A DNA stretch of 64,000 nt. Source: Actinobacteria bacterium UBA4426. Its GTDB lineage: Bacteria; Actinomycetota; Actinomycetes; S36-B12. The stretch is taken from NCBI GenBank assembly GCA_002390705.1, contig DGQA01000005.1:148268-212267 (forward strand). The letters run 5' to 3'. The notes beneath the pieces were generated by a model. It was not told where the DNA came from and ran no database searches. It saw only the letters and a list, made by a program, of their open reading frames with translations. Position 1 is the first letter of the stretch, and every line of letters begins with the position of its first letter. The translations under genes were made by a program, and so were the position numbers. This document shows positions 17,078-25,117 of the stretch, piece after piece.

Positions 17078-17089
17078 TAGGCTTGCCTG
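17078..17089 (+). promoter_or_regulatory. Leaderless promoter -10 for the aldo/keto reductase
   Basis: TAGGCT is followed by six bases and the GTG at 17090, the same hexamer and spacing as at glmU and the M23 gene. Confidence 0.55.
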
Positions 17090-17920
17090 GTGGACTACAG
17101 CAGCAAACTAGCGATTGGCACCGCCCAGTGGGGATTAAATTACGGTGTCACCAATAAAAGTGGGAGGCTTGGGGACGCAGTCATCTCCACCCTCTTGGAC
17201 TCCATGCGTGCCAATGCAATCGTCCACCTTGATACAGCAGCAAGTTATGGAGACGCTCAATCTCGGATCGGCAATCTCGATACAACGGGGATTCACATCC
17301 AGACAAAATTGTCGGCCAAGAATCGCACCTGCGAAGAGTTGCGGGCCCAACTGCACGACAGTCTCACTGAACTCAAGACAGAATCAGTCAACTCACTTTT
17401 GATTCATGACTGGTTCGCTTTGGATCAAAATGAGATTGATTCAGTAAGCCAGTTTTTTGAACTATCGATGAATGAGGGCTTAACCCATCATGTTGGGATT
17501 TCCGCCTACAACCTTTCGGACCTAGATCGCGCGAGGGACAAACTCATAGTTTGGGACACTGCTCAAATCCCGATTAATGCTCTGGATCAAAGGTTTGTCA
17601 ATGCGTATGAACTTTTCCCAGGAATTGCATTCCAGGCACGGTCAATTTTCTTACAAGGACTCTTGCTCGCTTCGAATCCCGACCATGTCGATGTCATCAG
17701 GTTCCACAAATTTTCACAATCATTAGGTGTGAATCCACTCACTCTCAGTCTGCAATTCATCAAAGAACAGTCATGGCTTAACTCCGTGATCATCGCGCCC
17801 ACGAGTCTTGACGAATTTGATCAGATTCTTATTGCGGCAAACTCGCACCTACCTGATCTCGACTTTCACTCATGTGTTTCTTTCGATGCCGAATTACTGG
17901 ATCCCCGAGCCTGGAATTAA
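17090..17920 (+). CDS. Aldo/keto reductase family protein
   Basis: A 276-residue (alpha/beta)8 oxidoreductase using NADPH. Family features: LAIGTAQWGLNYGVTN at the start, LDTAASYGDAQSRIG holding the catalytic Asp and Tyr, QTKLSAKN with the catalytic Lys, SLLIHDW with the catalytic His, and VGISAYN. Members of this GTAQWGxxYG subgroup are often found in surface sugar loci, including sialic-acid-like and flagellin-glycan clusters. The NeuB-like synthase gene lies about 600 bases downstream, beyond one gene on the other strand, which makes a role in nucleotide-sugar or glycan chemistry plausible. It overlaps the convergent M23 gene by four bases. Confidence 0.82.
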   Translation: MDYSSKLAIGTAQWGLNYGVTNKSGRLGDAVISTLLDSMRANAIVHLDTAASYGDAQSRIGNLDTTGIHIQTKLSAKNRTCEELRAQLHDSLTELKTESVNSLLIHDWFALDQNEIDSVSQFFELSMNEGLTHHVGISAYNLSDLDRARDKLIVWDTAQIPINALDQRFVNAYELFPGIAFQARSIFLQGLLLASNPDHVDVIRFHKFSQSLGVNPLTLSLQFIKEQSWLNSVIIAPTSLDEFDQILIAANSHLPDLDFHSCVSFDAELLDPRAWN

Positions 17921-18450
17921 ATACTTTTACACGCTCTCTTTAAGAACTTTATGGGATTAATTGCATCAGATTCCCTGCCACTCTTCCAATATTCAAAATG
18001 CAAGTGCACCTGACCGCGCGATCCTGAGTCTCCCATTTTCCCAATCACTTGGCCCTTCTTTACCCTTTGCCCATTTTTAATCAAGACCTTGTCCATGTGG
18101 CCGTAGTAAAACATTGAACCGCTTTTCCCACGCAATACTATTTGCAATGCCCCATTTGATTGACGCTTAGTGCGGTTGATCCGGCCTGCTTCTACTGCAA
18201 AGATCGGGGTGCCTCGCTTCCCACCCAGATCCACACCCTTGTGAGAGCGGCTACCTCGGTCAACTCCCCATCCTGCTCCAAGCCAAAAATTCTTCGTGGG
18301 GCACGCTTTGCCCTTGCGGTTCTTTTTGGCTTCCTGAGCTCGGGCTTGCGTTGCTGCGGAGCCGTTAGTTGAGGCTGACGCAACTGAGGGTGCAGCGGGA
18401 AGAAGCCCAAGGATCAAAAAGGCACAAACTATTGCAATGAATCTTGGCAC
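17917..18450 (-). CDS. Secreted M23 family metallopeptidase (LytM-type peptidoglycan endopeptidase)
   Basis: A 177-residue exported protein. A signal peptide with a hydrophobic core (residues 3-22) and an ASA-type cleavage site leads. A basic linker follows, then the M23 domain with the zinc ligands in SHKGVDLGGKRGTPIF (HxxxD) and VHLHFEYW (HxH). It should cut peptidoglycan cross-links or, if non-catalytic, activate amidases; both metal motifs are intact, so catalysis is likely. The GTG start has TAGGCT six bases upstream, and a TTGTAC lies 17 bases further up. It is divergent from the NeuB-like gene. Confidence 0.9.
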   Translation of the reverse strand: MPRFIAIVCAFLILGLLPAAPSVASASTNGSAATQARAQEAKKNRKGKACPTKNFWLGAGWGVDRGSRSHKGVDLGGKRGTPIFAVEAGRINRTKRQSNGALQIVLRGKSGSMFYYGHMDKVLIKNGQRVKKGQVIGKMGDSGSRGQVHLHFEYWKSGRESDAINPIKFLKRACKSI

Positions 18451-18462
18451 CTAGGTAGCCTA
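18451..18462 (-). promoter_or_regulatory. Leaderless promoter -10 for the M23 peptidase
   Basis: TAGGCT, six bases, GTG on the minus strand. A TTGTAC hexamer 17 bases upstream is a plausible -35. Confidence 0.6.
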
Positions 18463-18498
18463 AGCATGGATGTGCATCTGTACAACTCAGACACCCGG

Positions 18499-18510
18499 TA
18501 ATGTCCTACT
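18499..18510 (+). promoter_or_regulatory. Leaderless promoter -10 for the NeuB-like gene
   Basis: TAATGT is followed by six bases and the GTG at 18511. It is back to back with the M23 promoter, 60 bases separating the two start codons. Confidence 0.55.
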
Positions 18511-19578
18511 GTGAGTAATTTTGCCATTGGCACCAGACTCGTGGGTCCTGACCAACCCACCTATTTCATCGCGGATGTTGCGGCGAACCATGACGGTTCC
18601 CTGGATCGCGCGAAATCGCTCATGACTTTGGCTAAGGACGCCGGAGCGGACTGCGCCAAGTTCCAACATTTCCGGGCTGAACACATTGTGAGTGATTTCG
18701 GTTTCAAAGCCCTTGGCCAAGCGCAATCGCATCAAGCTACTTGGGATAAGTCAGTCTTTGAGGTGTACCAAGCGGCAAGCCTTCCTTGGGAATGGACCGC
18801 TCCCCTGGCGGCCCACGCAAAGGAAATCGACATCGAGTTCATGTCCGCCCCGTACGACTTTGAGGCGGTGGCGCATCTTGATCCTTTTGTCAACGCGTAC
18901 AAGATTGGTTCCGGCGATATAAATTGGTTGGAGGAATTGGAAGTTGTTGCGGGTTTAGGCAAGCCAATAATTGTTGCAACCGGTGCGGCAACCTTGGAAG
19001 ATGTCCAACGGACCATGGAGATGCTTTTACCGACAGGACTTCCGCTTGTCCTTATGCAATGTAATACGAATTATGAAGGTAACTTAGAAAATATTCACCA
19101 CGTTAATCTCCGCGTTCTTCAGCAATACGCCCAAGAATTCCCCACCGTTACTCTCGGACTTTCCGATCACACCCCCGGTCATCTCACAGTGCTGGGAGCC
19201 GTTGCCCTAGGCGCCCGGGTTGTTGAGAAGCATTTCACTGATGACTCAAGCTTGCCCGGACCCGATCATGGCTTCTCAATGGACCCGGTGACTTGGCGCG
19301 CCATGGTCGAGGACACACGCAAACTCGAGGCTGCACTGGGTTCCGGCGTTAAAGGGATTGAAGACAATGAATTGCATACGGTTGTCCTTCAACGCAGGTG
19401 CGTGCGTGCACAGCGTGACCTTCCTCAGGGAACTACCATCACGCGATCAGATCTTGTTGTGCTTCGCCCCGCACCCCGCGAGGCAATTCCTGCACACGTT
19501 GTGACGCAAGTACCCGGCAAAGTGACTACACGAAACATCCTGGCGGGCGATATCATTACTTGGGAAGATCTCGGCTAA
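18511..19578 (+). CDS. N-acetylneuraminate/legionaminate/pseudaminate synthase (NeuB family)
   Basis: A 355-residue synthase that condenses phosphoenolpyruvate with a six-carbon amino sugar to form a nine-carbon sialic-acid-like sugar. The NeuB barrel shows FIADVAANHDGSLDRAK, the KFQHF strand, KIGSGDINWLEEL, LMQCNTNYE, TLGLSDHTPG and VVEKHFT. A C-terminal SAF (antifreeze-like) domain begins near residue 290 (RRCVRAQRDLPQGT). Which nonulosonic acid is made cannot be told. No NeuA (CMP activation) or NeuC (epimerase) lies in the window. A GT-B glycosyltransferase follows six bases later. Confidence 0.88.
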   Translation: MSNFAIGTRLVGPDQPTYFIADVAANHDGSLDRAKSLMTLAKDAGADCAKFQHFRAEHIVSDFGFKALGQAQSHQATWDKSVFEVYQAASLPWEWTAPLAAHAKEIDIEFMSAPYDFEAVAHLDPFVNAYKIGSGDINWLEELEVVAGLGKPIIVATGAATLEDVQRTMEMLLPTGLPLVLMQCNTNYEGNLENIHHVNLRVLQQYAQEFPTVTLGLSDHTPGHLTVLGAVALGARVVEKHFTDDSSLPGPDHGFSMDPVTWRAMVEDTRKLEAALGSGVKGIEDNELHTVVLQRRCVRAQRDLPQGTTITRSDLVVLRPAPREAIPAHVVTQVPGKVTTRNILAGDIITWEDLG

Positions 19579-19584
19579 ACGTCA

Positions 19585-20520
19585 ATGGGAAAAAAATGTG
19601 TATACCTCAGTGATAGCAACGGGATTCATGACCAGCGTTGGCGCTCAGCACTCGCACTTATGGGTTGGGATGTCTCACTCGCCGTAACCGATTCCCACAC
19701 CCCGGTCATTGCCGGCCCAATCACCACAACACGTGTGAAATCCTTAGCCAATTGCTCTAATCCCATTATTGGCTTGTCGTGGGGATGGGATTTGCATGCG
19801 TCCGAGATCCGCCAATCTGCGGCGTGGCTGAGCAGGCTTTCCGGACTCATTGTTGACTCTGGTCCCACAATGGAAATTGCGATTTCCTTGGGGGCTAATC
19901 CAGATGCAATTGCCATGATCCCCTGGGGTATCGACCTCAATCAATTTATTCCGATCCCTCGAGGTGAAAAAATTGACCTGTCAATTCTGAGCCTACGAGC
20001 ACATGAGCCGATTTATCGAGTTGACACGATTTTGGGAGCGGTGAGTCACCTACAAGAGAAAGGAATTCCATGTTCTTTGACCGTGGGGAATGAGGGAACT
20101 CTGACCGATACGTTAAAGCGCCAAGTGGACGACCTTGGCCTTCATCATGTGGAATTCATAGGCCACATCCCAGAAAATGAACTACCCGCACTTTTTGGCA
20201 AACATGGATTCTACGTTTCTGCCGCCGAGACAGATGGCACTTCGGTCACATTATTACAGGCCATGGCGATGGAAGTACCTGTGGTCGTTTCCGATAGCCC
20301 TGGGAATGTCGCATGGTTAAAAAACAATCCAGAGCCAACGGGAAGGCTATTTGTACTCGGTGATTCTTTCAATCTCGAAATCACGCTTCTTGAGGCAATG
20401 AATTTCCCCGAAGTCACTAAAAATATGGCCCAACATGGCCGAACAGTAGTTGAGCGAGACGCTGATTGGAATCGTAATATTTGGCGTCTCGACCATTTAC
20501 TGGCCTCACATCTGGTTTAG
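19585..20520 (+). CDS. Glycosyltransferase, GT-B fold (family 4-like)
   Basis: A 311-residue cytosolic glycosyltransferase. The N-terminal part has DSNGIHDQRW and WGWDLHAS segments. The C-terminal donor domain has IPWGIDLNQF, VEFIGHIPENELPALF, and FYVSAAETDGTSVTLLQAMAMEVPVVVSDSPGN, the usual nucleotide-sugar region of GT4 enzymes. The second glutamate of the EX7E motif is a Gln here. It sits six bases after the NeuB-like gene and shares its transcript, so it may attach the same sugar or build the glycan that carries it. Acceptor and donor unknown. Confidence 0.82.
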   Translation: MGKKCVYLSDSNGIHDQRWRSALALMGWDVSLAVTDSHTPVIAGPITTTRVKSLANCSNPIIGLSWGWDLHASEIRQSAAWLSRLSGLIVDSGPTMEIAISLGANPDAIAMIPWGIDLNQFIPIPRGEKIDLSILSLRAHEPIYRVDTILGAVSHLQEKGIPCSLTVGNEGTLTDTLKRQVDDLGLHHVEFIGHIPENELPALFGKHGFYVSAAETDGTSVTLLQAMAMEVPVVVSDSPGNVAWLKNNPEPTGRLFVLGDSFNLEITLLEAMNFPEVTKNMAQHGRTVVERDADWNRNIWRLDHLLASHLV

Positions 20521-20554
20521 GGACTAGATCGTATGGATCTGGCACTTTCGTGAG

Positions 20555-20566
20555 TAGCCTAAAGCC
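20555..20566 (+). promoter_or_regulatory. Leaderless promoter -10 for the AI-2E family gene
   Basis: TAGCCT is followed by six bases and the ATG at 20567. It would also drive heliorhodopsin, which starts 20 bases after the AI-2E gene. Confidence 0.55.
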
Positions 20567-21667
20567 ATGAGTGGCCCTAAAACAGTTGTCTTTGATTCAC
20601 GCAACGTGTGGCGAACCAGTTTCATAGTTCTCGCCGTAGTCGCGATTGCCCTGCTCCTAAAATTTCTCCTCGAAGACGGCGGCAGCGTAATTTTTATTGT
20701 CCTAATGGCTTGGTTTGCTTCTATAGCAATAGAGCCTGCCGTCGGTCGTCTTGCGCGACACATGAAGCGTGGGTTGGCAACAGCCCTTGTAATGCTTTCA
20801 ATCCTTATTTTCTTTATTGTCTTTGGCGCGACTTTTGGTAATCTGCTCTTCAACCAAATTGCGGACTTGCTGCGCAGCCTTCCCGGACTACTCGATAGCG
20901 CACTTGTTTGGTTTAACGAACGTACTAATTCTAGTTATGAAATCAATGATCTTTGGGAACAATTCAACATCACTCCTTCAGACTCAGCTCAATATGCAGC
21001 CACCGTTTTACAGGGTGTTCTAGGTCTACTTGGCTCAGTTGCGCTCGGATTCTTTGGCCTATTCACATTTGGTCTTTTTACTTTTTATCTTTCCGCAGAC
21101 GCCCTCAGGTTTCGTCGCTATATCCGTTCGCTATTCACTCCAAAGTTTCAGCCTCTTGCCGAGCAAGTGTGGGGAATCACGGCTGATAAAACCGGGAACT
21201 ATGTTGCAGCGCGCCTGCTTCTGGCGTTTATTAATGGTGGGACTAGCGCCATAGTTTTTTACGCCATCGGTATGCCATCTTGGCTGGCACTGGGCATTTG
21301 GACTGGACTCGTAGCCCAATTCGTTCCCACAATCGGCACCTATATTGCAATCGTTTTGCCCGTTCTTGTGGGCCTACTCAGCGGGAATCCTTGGATTGGG
21401 GTCATCGCACTAATTTGGGCAGTTCTTTATCAACAGGTGGAAAACCTCACGATTGAGCCAAAAATCAGCGCCCGTGCGGTCAATGTGCACCCGGCAGTGG
21501 CATTCGCATCGGTTATGCTTGGCGCTAGCCTGTTCGGAGTCGCTGGAGCCCTGATCGCCGTTCCGGTTGTCGCAATGGCCATTAGCCTGATCGAAGTCCG
21601 ACAACTGCGACATGAAATACCCAACGAAGAACCCGAAGTGGGGATCGAATCCGAACAAGAAATGTAA
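20567..21667 (+). CDS. AI-2E family transporter (UPF0118 permease)
   Basis: A 366-residue membrane protein with about eight hydrophobic segments, of the AI-2 exporter/TerC-neighbour family. Visible family traits: two N-terminal helices, a long polar region around residues 90-140 (NQIADLLRSLPGLLDSALVWFNERTN), the GIPSWLALGIWTGL-like segment AIGMPSWLALGIWTGLVAQFVPTIGTYIAI, and the C-terminal GVAGALIAVPVVA. Members export the signal autoinducer-2 or act as Na+(Li+)/H+ antiporters; which applies here cannot be told. Transcription probably continues into heliorhodopsin. Confidence 0.87.
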   Translation: MSGPKTVVFDSRNVWRTSFIVLAVVAIALLLKFLLEDGGSVIFIVLMAWFASIAIEPAVGRLARHMKRGLATALVMLSILIFFIVFGATFGNLLFNQIADLLRSLPGLLDSALVWFNERTNSSYEINDLWEQFNITPSDSAQYAATVLQGVLGLLGSVALGFFGLFTFGLFTFYLSADALRFRRYIRSLFTPKFQPLAEQVWGITADKTGNYVAARLLLAFINGGTSAIVFYAIGMPSWLALGIWTGLVAQFVPTIGTYIAIVLPVLVGLLSGNPWIGVIALIWAVLYQQVENLTIEPKISARAVNVHPAVAFASVMLGASLFGVAGALIAVPVVAMAISLIEVRQLRHEIPNEEPEVGIESEQEM

Positions 21668-21687
21668 TCCACCCGAAAGAAGGACTC

Positions 21688-22443
21688 ATGAACATCACCG
21701 ATCACAGCTTGCGCCGCTGGAATGTGATTGCTGGACTTGCTCACACAGTTCAGCTAGTAATCATTCTTATTTTGGCCAACGACTTCACTCTCCCTATAAC
21801 CGCGACCTACCTTGAAGGCCCTCCTGGAACCACACCCAGTGACACGATCACCCTCTTTGATTCCCCAATCGCGTGGGGAGTCGCTTTATTCTTCGCACTC
21901 TCAGCTTTCTTCCACTTCTTGGTTGCAAGCCCTCTGTACTTCACAAAATATATTGCCGGATTGAACCTGCAACGCAACTACTTCCGATGGGTTGAGTACT
22001 CCATTAGTTCTTCGGTCATGATCGTGTTGATTGCGCAAATCACCGGTATCGCGGACGTTGCAGCCCTCATCGCCATCTTTGGTGTCAATTCATCGATGAT
22101 TCTTTTCGGTTGGCTCCAAGAGAAGTACGAGCAGCCTGGGAGCGGCGGCTTACTGCCTTTTGTGTTCGGTTGTATTACTGGAATCGTGCCGTGGATTGTA
22201 GTAGCGGTTTATGTAATAGCCCCAGGATCAACATCTGGTGCGGAAACACCAATCTTTGTCTACGGAATAATTGTGTCGCTCTTCCTCTTCTTCAACTCAT
22301 TTGCTTTAGTCCAATACCTTCAATACAAGCAGGTAGGCAAATGGGCCGACTACCGTTACGGCGAGCGCGCCTACATTTTCCTTAGCTTGATCGCCAAAAG
22401 TATTCTGGCCTGGCAGATCTTCGCGGGGACATTAGCTTCATAG
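21688..22443 (+). CDS. Heliorhodopsin
   Basis: A 251-residue seven-helix retinal protein of the heliorhodopsin family, which sits in the membrane with inverted topology (N-terminus inside) and acts as a light sensor rather than a strong pump. The Schiff-base lysine is Lys237 in LIAKSILAWQIF, and the counterion is Glu103 in FRWVEYS. His20 and His76, conserved in the family, are present. The segments AIFGVNSSMILFGWLQEKY and FNSFALVQYLQYK match known heliorhodopsins closely. An AAGAAGGA Shine-Dalgarno precedes the ATG. The AI-2E exporter ends 20 bases upstream. A retinal-forming Brp/Blh gene lies at 42.1 kb. Confidence 0.97.
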   Translation: MNITDHSLRRWNVIAGLAHTVQLVIILILANDFTLPITATYLEGPPGTTPSDTITLFDSPIAWGVALFFALSAFFHFLVASPLYFTKYIAGLNLQRNYFRWVEYSISSSVMIVLIAQITGIADVAALIAIFGVNSSMILFGWLQEKYEQPGSGGLLPFVFGCITGIVPWIVVAVYVIAPGSTSGAETPIFVYGIIVSLFLFFNSFALVQYLQYKQVGKWADYRYGERAYIFLSLIAKSILAWQIFAGTLAS

Positions 22444-22451
22444 CGTGAAGT

Positions 22452-22488
22452 CCAGACCTGCGAAATTGTTGTAGTTTCTCAGATCTGG
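22452..22488. terminator. Possible bidirectional terminator after heliorhodopsin
   Basis: CCAGACCTG and CAGATCTGG form a 9-bp stem with one mismatch and a 19-base loop between the convergent heliorhodopsin and phosphotransferase stops. There is no clear T-run, so the assignment is weak. Confidence 0.25.
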
Positions 22489-22503
22489 GCACATCCAGGT
22501 CCG

Positions 22504-23583
22504 TTAACTCCTGCCGGTTTGCGCACGCGCAATCAACATGTTGACCACTGCTCCAAAGGTTGCGAATCGTGGATTGGTTGTCGCCCCGGATTGATATCTT
22601 GCCCAGATTTGTTGAATGATTACTGCGAGCCGAAATAGTCCATAGATTTCATAAAATTGCCAATTCTGCTCCAGAGACTGCCGCACTTGGCCACCCATTA
22701 ATTGTCCGTACCGCTCAACCACTTGTGCTCGCGTGAGCATCCCGTGCGCATCTGTTGGCTGCATCCGCACATTTCGATAGTCAGGATCGTCATCGGCTTG
22801 TACCCAATATGCCAAGGCTGCCCCCAAATCCATGCATGGATCGCCGATCGTTGACATCTCCCAATCGAGAATTCCGATCAATTCACCGGATGAGTTCAGG
22901 ACTAGATTGTCAAAGCGCCAATCACCGTGAATGAGTGTGTGGGGGACATCGGGTGGTTGGTTGAGCTCTAGCCAAGCCATTAGCTCTTCGGCATCGGGTA
23001 CATCACGGGTTCGCGAATCACGATAACGCTTCGACCACCCTGACACCTGTCGCGATACGTACCCCCCACCTCGATCCAGGTCGGCTAATCCCACCTCGGT
23101 GACATTCACCTGGTGAACCTGAACTAGAGCGTCAACCATAGATTCACATAGCGCTCGAATGTCGGTATCGCTCCGCGCCAAATCCTCGGGAATAGAAGTG
23201 CTCAGAATATGGCCCGGAATGTACTCCATAAGGTAGAACGGAGCCCCCAGCACTGTGCTGTTTTCACAGTACGCAATGACATTGGGGGCGGGGGCAAGAA
23301 CGGGACCAAGTGCACTGAGTACTCGTGCTTCCCGACCCATGTCGTGGGCACTTGCTGCTTTCACGCCATGTGGCGGCTTACGTAAAACCAAGGAGAGACC
23401 CGTCGCATCGGTGACCAAGTAGGTCAGATTGCTCGCACCACCTTGAAACTGCAATAAGCCTAGGGGGCCGGTGAGTCCCAGCCCTTCCTCAGTTGCCCAC
23501 TCCAGTAGTGCATCCAGGTCAAGCGTGTCTTCACTTCGGACTTCTGAGCCTCGATCCGGTATGGCCTTATCCACCAAGAGCAC
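22504..23583 (-). CDS. APH-type phosphotransferase, ACAD10/11 kinase-like
   Basis: A 359-residue protein-kinase-like phosphotransferase. The catalytic loop HGDWRFDN is at residues 219-226 and the metal motif ILDWEMSTIGDP at 238-249; the N-lobe glycine region is GGASNLTYLV with the ATP lysine in LVLRKPP. This is the type found as a separate gene beside, or fused to, an acyl-CoA dehydrogenase (as in human ACAD10 and ACAD11). Those proteins phosphorylate 4-hydroxyacyl-CoAs so that the partner dehydrogenase can remove phosphate. Its GTG start overlaps the dehydrogenase stop by 17 bases, supporting a joint function. Not an antibiotic resistance gene by context. Confidence 0.85.
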   Translation of the reverse strand: MLLVDKAIPDRGSEVRSEDTLDLDALLEWATEEGLGLTGPLGLLQFQGGASNLTYLVTDATGLSLVLRKPPHGVKAASAHDMGREARVLSALGPVLAPAPNVIAYCENSTVLGAPFYLMEYIPGHILSTSIPEDLARSDTDIRALCESMVDALVQVHQVNVTEVGLADLDRGGGYVSRQVSGWSKRYRDSRTRDVPDAEELMAWLELNQPPDVPHTLIHGDWRFDNLVLNSSGELIGILDWEMSTIGDPCMDLGAALAYWVQADDDPDYRNVRMQPTDAHGMLTRAQVVERYGQLMGGQVRQSLEQNWQFYEIYGLFRLAVIIQQIWARYQSGATTNPRFATFGAVVNMLIARAQTGRS

Positions 23584-24799
23584 CGTTAGCCAGGTCTTGT
23601 CTCTTCACCTCAAGGCGAGCAAGATCACGTAGATGCACTTCATCAGGGCCATCAGCGAACCGCAGCGCTCGGACCCCGGCATACATCCGTGGCAGCACCG
23701 TGTCGGGACCAATTCCCGCACCACCAAATGTTTGCATTGCCCGGTCAATAACTTGAAGTGCAGCGCGAGGGGCCACCACTTTAATCGCAGCAATTTCAGT
23801 CCGGGCATTTTTTGCCCCAGATTTTTCAATTACCCACGCAGCTTTAAGCGTCAAAAGTCTTGCCTGATCAATTGCAATGCGTGACTCGGCGATCCACTCT
23901 TGAATTACACCCTGGTTAATCAGTGGCCCACCAAAAACTTCACGTTTTTCCGCACGTTCTACCATCATGGCCAAGGCTCGCTCAGCAATTCCGAGCGTAC
24001 GCATGCAATGGTGAATCCGGCCAGGGCCGAGGCGCGCCTGGGCAATTGCGAAACCGCCCCCTTCTTCACCGAGTAAATTCGTTGCCGGAACTCGAACATT
24101 GTCGAAAGCAACTTCACCGTGCCCATGTTGATCGTGATAACCGAAGACACTGAGATCGCGCACAATTGTTACACCAGGGGATTTAACGGGGACCAAAACC
24201 ATGGACTGCTGCTGGTGACGTGGGGCACCCGGGTCGGTTTTTCCCATAACGATCATTATTTGGCAACGCGGATCCATAATTCCCGATGACCACCACTTGC
24301 GACCGTTGATTACGTAGTCACTTCCATCCCGCTCAATTGACAGCTGGATGTTGGTCGCATCAGATGAACCCACGTCTGGCTCTGTCATAGCGAAAGAGGA
24401 CCGAATTTTTCCTTGGGTTAACGGTTCCAACCAGGTGCGTTTTTGCTCCGGAGTACCGAACATTGAAAGGATCTCCATATTACCGGTATCCGGCGCAGCA
24501 CAGTTCATGCTTTCCGGAGCAATGTCAATCGACCAACCCATGCTTTCTGCCAGATAGGCGTAGTCGACGGCCCCCAACCCCTCTGACAGTTCAGGAAGGA
24601 AAAGATTCCACAGACCCAAGGCCTGCGCTTTAACCTTTAACTCCTCGACTACGGGTGGGACCGTGTGCAACTGCCCAGATGCGATGAGTTCGGCCCGCTG
24701 ATTCCAATACATTTCTTCGCCCGGGAAGACCTCGTTGTGCATAAACGCATTTACTTGATCCAGGAGTTTGCTACCGCGTTCACTCAGTCCTAGATACAT
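23567..24799 (-). CDS. Acyl-CoA dehydrogenase, ACAD10/11 type
   Basis: A 410-residue FAD enzyme. The FAD/substrate motif is SFAMTEPDVGSSDATNI and the C-terminus has QTFGGAGIGPDTVLPRMYAGVRALRFADGPDEVHLRDLARLEV. The ADGPDEVH segment in place of the usual YEGTxEI is characteristic of the ACAD11 branch. With the overlapping kinase gene it should form a two-protein version of ACAD11, working on 4-hydroxy fatty acyl-CoAs; substrate length is unknown. A CATGAT hexamer lies six bases before the ATG. Confidence 0.9.
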   Translation of the reverse strand: MYLGLSERGSKLLDQVNAFMHNEVFPGEEMYWNQRAELIASGQLHTVPPVVEELKVKAQALGLWNLFLPELSEGLGAVDYAYLAESMGWSIDIAPESMNCAAPDTGNMEILSMFGTPEQKRTWLEPLTQGKIRSSFAMTEPDVGSSDATNIQLSIERDGSDYVINGRKWWSSGIMDPRCQIMIVMGKTDPGAPRHQQQSMVLVPVKSPGVTIVRDLSVFGYHDQHGHGEVAFDNVRVPATNLLGEEGGGFAIAQARLGPGRIHHCMRTLGIAERALAMMVERAEKREVFGGPLINQGVIQEWIAESRIAIDQARLLTLKAAWVIEKSGAKNARTEIAAIKVVAPRAALQVIDRAMQTFGGAGIGPDTVLPRMYAGVRALRFADGPDEVHLRDLARLEVKRQDLANGALGG

Positions 24800-24806
24800 A
24801 GGCTCA

Positions 24807-25067
24807 TCATGTCGTATTTAGCCGATCCTTAGCCACCAGAACGACATAATCTTGGGATCTCAGCGCCATGACGAGGGCAATAATCCAACCGATGATGGTC
24901 CAGCCAGCCAGTAGGTTAACCCAAAACACTCCCCAATGTTTGACATCACGAAATGTGGCAATTGCCCAAGGCAGCATGTAGAGGCTCGATGCGATGGCGA
25001 CAATCAGAGCTACGATCTTGGTTACTGTCCAGGATTTACCGGCTGGCTCAATCGAATAAGTATTCAT
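24807..25067 (-). CDS. Small membrane protein, superinfection-immunity (Imm_superinfect) family
   Basis: An 86-residue protein with two hydrophobic helices. The second half reads HWGVFWVNLLAGWTIIGWIIALVMALRS, matching the family named after a phage T4 immunity protein but common in bacterial chromosomes. Its role in bacteria is unknown. The ATG at 25067 has an AGGAG Shine-Dalgarno three bases away and is preferred over an upstream in-frame ATG at 25088. It precedes the acyl-CoA dehydrogenase by seven bases, but a functional link is not obvious. Confidence 0.75.
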   Translation of the reverse strand: MNTYSIEPAGKSWTVTKIVALIVAIASSLYMLPWAIATFRDVKHWGVFWVNLLAGWTIIGWIIALVMALRSQDYVVLVAKDRLNTT

Positions 25068-25105
25068 AGGCTCCTTTTCTCTGATCAAAATCTATCACCA
25101 ACCAT

Positions 25106-25117
25106 TAGAATTCAGGA
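25106..25117 (+). promoter_or_regulatory. Leaderless promoter -10 for the crotonase gene
   Basis: TAGAAT is followed by six bases and the ATG at 25118. Confidence 0.55.

Noticed and set aside
21688..22443. Type 1 proton-pumping rhodopsin (actinorhodopsin)
   Set aside because: The FRWVEYS counterion motif, LIAKSILAWQIF lysine motif and other segments match heliorhodopsin; the DTE-type pump motif of type 1 rhodopsins is absent.
22504..23583. Aminoglycoside resistance gene
   Set aside because: The APH fold is present, but the overlap with an ACAD11-type dehydrogenase and the ACAD10/11 kinase-like pattern point to lipid metabolism.
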